Assembly (NCBI GenBank): GCA_026421135.1
Contig: JAPKCR010000040.1
Location: 1 to 9,610, forward strand
DNA: 9,610 nt
Source: Sulfitobacter sp.
GTDB taxonomy: Bacteria > Pseudomonadota > Alphaproteobacteria > Rhodobacterales > Rhodobacteraceae
Reading direction: 5' to 3'
Shown: piece by piece, positions 5,862-9,610 of the stretch
How the letters are laid out: each line of letters opens with the position of its first letter
Position numbering within the stretch: the first letter of the stretch is position 1
Made by a program: the position numbers and the translations under genes
Notes under the pieces: model-generated
The model's database searches: none
The model's input: the letters and a program-made list of their open reading frames with translations, nothing else
What the model was told of the DNA's origin: nothing

Positions 5862-7484
5862 TCAGTACATCAATATACTGCCATACTCTTCACGTAACTT
5901 GTTCTTCAGCACTTTTCCCGTGGCGTTGCGCGGGAGTTCTTCCACGAAGATCACCTTGTCGGGAATTTGCCATTTTGCAATCTTTTCTTCGAAAAAAGCT
6001 ATGATATTCGCCTCGGTAATTTCGGCATCGGGAGCCTTAACAACCAGAAGAACCGGGCGTTCGTCCCATTTCTCATGCTTGGCGGCAATAGCCGCAGCGT
6101 CGGCCACGGCCGGATGCCCGATGGCAATTCCTTCCAATTCGACGGTCGAGATCCATTCTCCACCTGATTTTATAATATCCTTGGAGCGGTCGCGGATTGT
6201 CATGAAACCCTCGGCGTTGATTGACGCCACATCGCCCGTGTCGAACCAACCGTCGGCAGTCAGCGCCGAGTCGTTGACCGAGCGGAAATAGTTGTCCACG
6301 ATCCAATGGCCCCGGATCATCAGGTTGCCTTTTGCGACTCCATTTTCTGCCAGACGATTGCCATCGTCACTGATGATTTTTATCTCAACCCCATAAGGGG
6401 GTCTACCCTGACTTTCACGCACCTTCGCCTGATTTTCGATTGACAAGTTGATATGGCATTCTAGCAACGCGTTTGCAGTGCCCAAAGGTGAAGTTTCTGT
6501 CATACCCCAAGCATGCACAACTTCGGTGCCATAGTTATCGCGAAATTCTGCGATCATCGAGGGGGGGCAGGCAGAACCGCCAACAATCGTACGCTTCAGG
6601 CTTTCGGCGCTGGAGCTTTTCTTTGCCAATGCATTGAGCAAACCCTGCCAGATGGTTGGCACGCCGAGCGCTACGGTTACTGCCTCATCATCAATCAATG
6701 CTGCAAGGCTGTCACCATCCAGACCGGGTCCAGGGAGAACTATTTTTGCACCAACCATCGCCGCAGCGTATGGCACACCCCAGGCATTAACATGGAACAT
6801 CGGTACAACCGGCATAAGCGTGTCGCGCGCCGAAAAATTCAGCGTATCCGGCAAGGCTGCGGCAAGCGTATGCAGGACAGTCGAACGATGCGAATAGAGG
6901 ACGCCCTTGGGATTGCCTGTGGTGCCCGAAGTATAGCACAGGCTGGATGCGTCGTTTTCATCGACATCCGGCCATGGGTGGTCCGGATCCCCTTGCGCAA
7001 TCAGATCATCGTAAAATACTAAGCCAGGCACCTGTGCGGCGGCCTCTTCATCATGCGCGTCTAGCAAAACAAAGAATTCCACCGTAGGCAGGTGCCCTCG
7101 CAGTTTGGCTATGATCGGTAGAAAAGTCTTGTCAAAGAGCACGACCTTGTCCTCTGCGTGGTTGATCACATAGATTAACTGTTCGGCGAACAGACGCGGG
7201 TTGATCGTGTGACACACCATACCGCCGCCGGAAATTCCGAAATAGCATTCCAGATGCCGCGCGTTGTTCCATGCGATTGTGGCGCAGCGGTCGCCATATT
7301 GGATGCCCAATTTGGATAGAGCGGACGACAGTTGGCGCGCGCGCTTAGCAACGCTTGACCAAGTATGGCGGGTCTTGGTCATATTCGTTTCAACTGAGAT
7401 AATTTCAGTATTGCCGTGGTAACGAGCACCATGATCAATCAGTGAACAGATCGTAAGGGGAATTTGCATCATTTGGCCGATCAT
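5862..7484 (-). CDS. alkK: Medium-chain fatty-acid--CoA ligase (AlkK-type acyl-CoA synthetase)
   Basis: Activates fatty acids with ATP and CoA to acyl-CoA, AMP and PPi, feeding alkane-derived acids into beta-oxidation; cytoplasmic or membrane-associated. From ATG 7484 it has 540 residues, the usual length. Adenylate-forming motifs run in order: YTSGTTGNPKG (about 184-194, phosphate loop), HAWGMTETSP (about 324-333), DGWFDTGDVA (about 411-420), IRDRSKDIIKSGGEWIS (about 430-446, hinge) and the catalytic Lys in PRNATGKVLKNKL (about K524). The opening MIGQMM and stretches such as CHTINPRLF and VVPMFHVNAWG match AlkK of Pseudomonas putida GPo1 as I recall it. Start choice: AGGAAAG (7490-7496) sits 5 nt upstream of ATG 7484, whereas ATG 7505 has no Shine-Dalgarno and adds seven residues absent from AlkK. 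It is third in the alkH-alkJ-alkK series, 159 nt after alkJ. By eye it is less GC-rich than the efflux genes. Confidence 0.93.
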   Translation of the reverse strand: MIGQMMQIPLTICSLIDHGARYHGNTEIISVETNMTKTRHTWSSVAKRARQLSSALSKLGIQYGDRCATIAWNNARHLECYFGISGGGMVCHTINPRLFAEQLIYVINHAEDKVVLFDKTFLPIIAKLRGHLPTVEFFVLLDAHDEEAAAQVPGLVFYDDLIAQGDPDHPWPDVDENDASSLCYTSGTTGNPKGVLYSHRSTVLHTLAAALPDTLNFSARDTLMPVVPMFHVNAWGVPYAAAMVGAKIVLPGPGLDGDSLAALIDDEAVTVALGVPTIWQGLLNALAKKSSSAESLKRTIVGGSACPPSMIAEFRDNYGTEVVHAWGMTETSPLGTANALLECHINLSIENQAKVRESQGRPPYGVEIKIISDDGNRLAENGVAKGNLMIRGHWIVDNYFRSVNDSALTADGWFDTGDVASINAEGFMTIRDRSKDIIKSGGEWISTVELEGIAIGHPAVADAAAIAAKHEKWDERPVLLVVKAPDAEITEANIIAFFEEKIAKWQIPDKVIFVEELPRNATGKVLKNKLREEYGSILMY

Positions 7485-7643
7485 TGGCTCTTTCCTTTCG
7501 CGCATGTTGCGCTGTTTTTGGTGTTGTTTGAAATTGCCGTGTCACCGGTCGCGGAGCGGGTTTCATTCAGCTTGAATGCTTGGCAGCAATTGCCGGAGCA
7601 GTTCTTGCAAGGTGAGGATTGTGTTTTTGTGTGTTGGGTTAGG
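7485..7643. other. alkJ-alkK intergenic gap
   Basis: This 159-nt gap is long for adjacent same-strand operon genes. It holds the alkK Shine-Dalgarno but no ORF of note. The minus-strand sequence after the alkJ stop does not resemble the longer C-terminal tail of Pseudomonas AlkJ in any frame. I see no stem-loop followed by a T-run and no convincing promoter; GGCA-GCAAT-TGCC near 7581 is a minor dyad. Whether alkK is read through from alkJ or has its own promoter cannot be decided from sequence. Confidence 0.5.
7490..7496 (-). promoter_or_regulatory. Ribosome binding site fixing the alkK start
   Basis: On the minus strand AGGAAAG lies 5 nt before ATG 7484, an ideal distance. The longer reading from ATG 7505 has only AACAGCGCAAC in front of it, with no purine-rich element. 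This favours translation from 7484 and a protein beginning MIGQMMQIP, in line with AlkK relatives. Confidence 0.65.
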
Positions 7644-9254
7644 TCAGCCATCTGCACTTACCTTCCCCAAGATTATGTCCGCCGCATTTTCCGCGATCAT
7701 CATGGTCGGGGCATTTGTGTTGCCTGCAACCAGACGCGGCATAATGGAAGCGTCAATCACTCGCAGGCCCTCGATACCGCGCACTTTCAACGCGGGGTCA
7801 ACCACCGACTGGGGGTCTGATCCCATCCGGCAGGTGCCCACTGGATGATAAATTGTCTCGGCCCGCTTGCGGATGTCGGCAGCGATCTGCTCATCGCTTT
7901 GCACAGCAGAACCGGGAACAACCTCATGCTTACAGTGCGCGGCCATCGCTGGCGCATCGAAAATCCGCCGCCCAATCTTGACCCCTGCGATCATGGTTTG
8001 CATGTCTTCGGGATCCTCCAGATACTTGGGATCGATGAGCGGGTCATCCAGTGGATCCGGGCTTTTCAACCCGATCCGGCCACGGCTTTTGGGAAGCAGG
8101 TCGCAGATATGCAGGGTGTAACCATACCCAAAGGCGATTTTGCGGCCATGATCCTTGAGAAAGGTGGGCAAGAAGTGGAATTGCAGGTTGGGACGTGCTT
8201 GTTCGGGGGTGCTTTTCACAAAGCCTCCAGACTCAGCAACATTGCTGGTCAGAAAGCCCTTGTTGTGAAAGATATATGAGTAGATTCCGCCTATGCCGCG
8301 TGGCAGAAAAGAGAGCGCAACGCCAATAGGTTTCCGCGAATTTGCGGCACTCATAATTGTGATGTCCAGGTGATCTTGCAGGTTCTTACCGACTTCCGGC
8401 AGATCATGAACAAGCGGAATACCATGCTCTTTCAATTCGTCAGCCGCGCCGATACCCGAGAGCATCAGCAGTTGCGGAGAATTCACGGCGCCGCCGGACA
8501 ACAGTACCTCACCGTTATCGTTCAGGCGAAGCTGAGTGTATTCCATGCCCCGTTTATACGACACGCCAGTCGCGCGGCGGCCGTCCATTACCACGCGTGT
8601 GACCCGCGCATCCGTAATGACGTCCAGGTTGGAACGCTCCAGCGCGCCCTCGAGGAATGCCTTGGCCGAACTCCAGCGCCGGCCGTTTTTTTGCGTGACC
8701 TGATAGAGGCCGACACCCTCCTGTAAGGTGCCGTTGAAATCATCATTGTGAGGGATCTGCAATTCGCGACCAGCTTTGACAAATGAGCGGCTAAGAGGGT
8801 TAACGGTCTGCAACTCGCTCACGGACAACGCGCCGCCAGAGCCATGATGCTCATTGTTGCCAAAGCGATGATTGTCCTCCATTTTCTTGAAAAGCTGTGA
8901 GACTCGCTCCCAGCCCCAGACAGAAGAACTTGCAGCTGTTTCCCAACCATCGTAGTCTGTTTTATGGCCTCGGATATAGACCATTGCGTTGATCGAGGAT
9001 GATCCGCCCAATGTCTTGCCGCGCGGCCAGAACAGGCTACGGTTTTCCAGCTGATGTTGTGGTTCGGTATCGAACGCCCAGTTCAGTTTTTTGTTGTTGG
9101 CCAGCAGCGCGATGCCAACCGGCATATGGATCAGCGGGCTTTTGTCACGCGGTCCGGCCTCCAACAAAGCGACACGCTTGGCGGGGTCGGCAGACAGCCG
9201 GTTTGCCAAAACGCAGCCGGCAGATCCGGCACCAACGATGATGTAGTCATACAT
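7644..9254 (-). CDS. alkJ: GMC-family FAD alcohol dehydrogenase (AlkJ-type medium-chain alkanol dehydrogenase)
   Basis: Oxidises medium-chain 1-alkanols to aldehydes using FAD. The Pseudomonas AlkJ is membrane-associated and passes electrons to the respiratory chain, and the same is inferred here. It is 536 residues: N-terminal FAD-binding motif [20 protein letters not shown] (3-22), LLEAGPRD (30-37), GMC signature 1 around [18 protein letters not shown] (79-96), and signature 2 [16 protein letters not shown] (254-269). The active-site pair is H470 in [10 protein letters not shown] and N512 in [19 protein letters not shown]. Long stretches, such as DHGRKIA and [19 protein letters not shown], match AlkJ of GPo1 from memory. 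It ends about 20 residues before the longer tail of that protein, which is unlikely to matter for catalysis. ATG 9254 begins MYDYIIVG exactly as in AlkJ; AGAAAGA upstream is only a modest Shine-Dalgarno. It starts 42 nt after the alkH stop. Choline dehydrogenases are related, but the overall match favours AlkJ. Confidence 0.94.
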   Translation of the reverse strand: MYDYIIVGAGSAGCVLANRLSADPAKRVALLEAGPRDKSPLIHMPVGIALLANNKKLNWAFDTEPQHQLENRSLFWPRGKTLGGSSSINAMVYIRGHKTDYDGWETAASSSVWGWERVSQLFKKMEDNHRFGNNEHHGSGGALSVSELQTVNPLSRSFVKAGRELQIPHNDDFNGTLQEGVGLYQVTQKNGRRWSSAKAFLEGALERSNLDVITDARVTRVVMDGRRATGVSYKRGMEYTQLRLNDNGEVLLSGGAVNSPQLLMLSGIGAADELKEHGIPLVHDLPEVGKNLQDHLDITIMSAANSRKPIGVALSFLPRGIGGIYSYIFHNKGFLTSNVAESGGFVKSTPEQARPNLQFHFLPTFLKDHGRKIAFGYGYTLHICDLLPKSRGRIGLKSPDPLDDPLIDPKYLEDPEDMQTMIAGVKIGRRIFDAPAMAAHCKHEVVPGSAVQSDEQIAADIRKRAETIYHPVGTCRMGSDPQSVVDPALKVRGIEGLRVIDASIMPRLVAGNTNAPTMMIAENAADIILGKVSADG

Positions 9255-9296
9255 AGTGGATATCTTTCTGTTCTTCGTTCCAAGGTGCGCTGCTAA

Positions 9297-9610
9297 TCAG
9301 CCCAGCACTTTGACGACAATGTTGATGAGCCGCTTCACAAAGCCCGTGTAAGGCGGAAACAGCATGTGTGTGATCGAGTGCTTGTCATGCAAAATTGACT
9401 TTTCATGCGAGAACGCTCTAAAGCCGTAAACACCGTGAGCAGCACCGATGCCCGAATTATTCACGCCACCGAATGGCAAGTTGGGATGCAGGAAATGCAC
9501 AACGGTCAGATTAACCCCCACCGCTCCGGAGCTGGTGCGAGCAATGACCTCGTCAACGAGGGTTTTGCCTTTGTCGAAAATATAAAGCGCCAAAGGCTTG
9601 GGATTCGCGT
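9297..9610 (-). CDS. alkH: Aldehyde dehydrogenase C-terminal part (AlkH-type), 5' end beyond window
   Basis: NAD(P)-dependent oxidation of medium-chain aldehydes to fatty acids, the step between AlkJ and AlkK. The frame is open through the right edge and codes for the last 103 residues before TGA at 9299-9297; AlkH is about 480 residues, so most of the gene, including the catalytic Cys and Glu, lies outside. Visible parts are [30 protein letters not shown], the conserved ALDH segment [20 protein letters not shown], and FRAFSHEK, followed by [20 protein letters not shown]. The hydrophobic-basic tail resembles the membrane-binding end of ALDH3-class fatty aldehyde dehydrogenases. The sequence closely follows the AlkH C-terminus of Pseudomonas putida GPo1 as I remember it. 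A 42-nt gap to alkJ supports one transcript. The in-frame TTG at 9593 is an internal Leu, not a start. Confidence 0.93.
   Translation of the reverse strand, partial: ANPKPLALYIFDKGKTLVDEVIARTSSGAVGVNLTVVHFLHPNLPFGGVNNSGIGAAHGVYGFRAFSHEKSILHDKHSITHMLFPPYTGFVKRLINIVVKVLG

Noticed and set aside
7485..7505. Upstream ATG at 7505 as the alkK start.
   Set aside because: It lacks a ribosome binding site and adds seven residues not found in AlkK relatives, while ATG 7484 has AGGAAAG at ideal spacing.
1..9610. Search for CRISPR arrays, tRNA genes, toxin-antitoxin pairs, retrons or defence genes.
   Set aside because: No regularly spaced repeats, cloverleaf-like segments, reverse transcriptase motifs or nuclease/helicase motifs were seen on either strand.

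Overview
The window reads as proteobacterial DNA of moderate-to-high GC, most likely a marine or soil alphaproteobacterium. The IS5-type relic resembles transposases common in Rhodobacteraceae, but that lineage call is inference. All intact genes are on the minus strand and form two unrelated modules, separated by about 1.7 kb (roughly 4.13-5.86 kb) of broken insertion sequences and unassigned DNA.

Module 1 (1-4130) is a self-regulated tripartite-efflux operon. In transcription order it has a TetR-type repressor (4081-3545), a periplasmic adaptor (membrane fusion protein, 3558-2467) that overlaps the repressor by 14 nt, and an RND inner-membrane permease (2457 to beyond position 1). The permease is cut by the window edge after 819 codons. 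Two near-identical ACCAnnTGGTCGGTT sites exactly 20 bp apart lie over the putative promoter and just upstream of the repressor's ribosome binding site. No outer-membrane channel gene is visible.

Module 2 (5862-9610) matches the back half of a medium-chain alkane/alkanol degradation operon. In transcription order it has the 3' end of an aldehyde dehydrogenase (alkH-like), a complete GMC-family alcohol dehydrogenase (alkJ-like) and a complete medium-chain acyl-CoA synthetase (alkK-like). Order and protein sequence closely follow the H-J-K section of the Pseudomonas putida GPo1 alkBFGHJKL operon as I recall it. Together they would take alkanols to aldehydes, fatty acids and acyl-CoA for beta-oxidation. 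The hydroxylase and rubredoxin genes (alkB/F/G), if present, would lie beyond the right edge. alkL, expected after alkK, is not there.

The spacer holds an IS5-family transposase pseudogene with three separate lesions (nonsense codon, 1-nt deletion, 5-bp tandem duplication), a C-terminal relic of an IS110-family transposase, and about 750 bp in which I recognise no gene. The debris lies between the efflux operon's control region and the end of the alk block, which suggests repeated insertion and decay at a module junction, possibly the edge of a transferred catabolic segment. I do not see a previously undescribed system here. The most interesting points are the alk block with its missing alkL, the D-to-N change in the RND proton-relay pair, and the paired operators.
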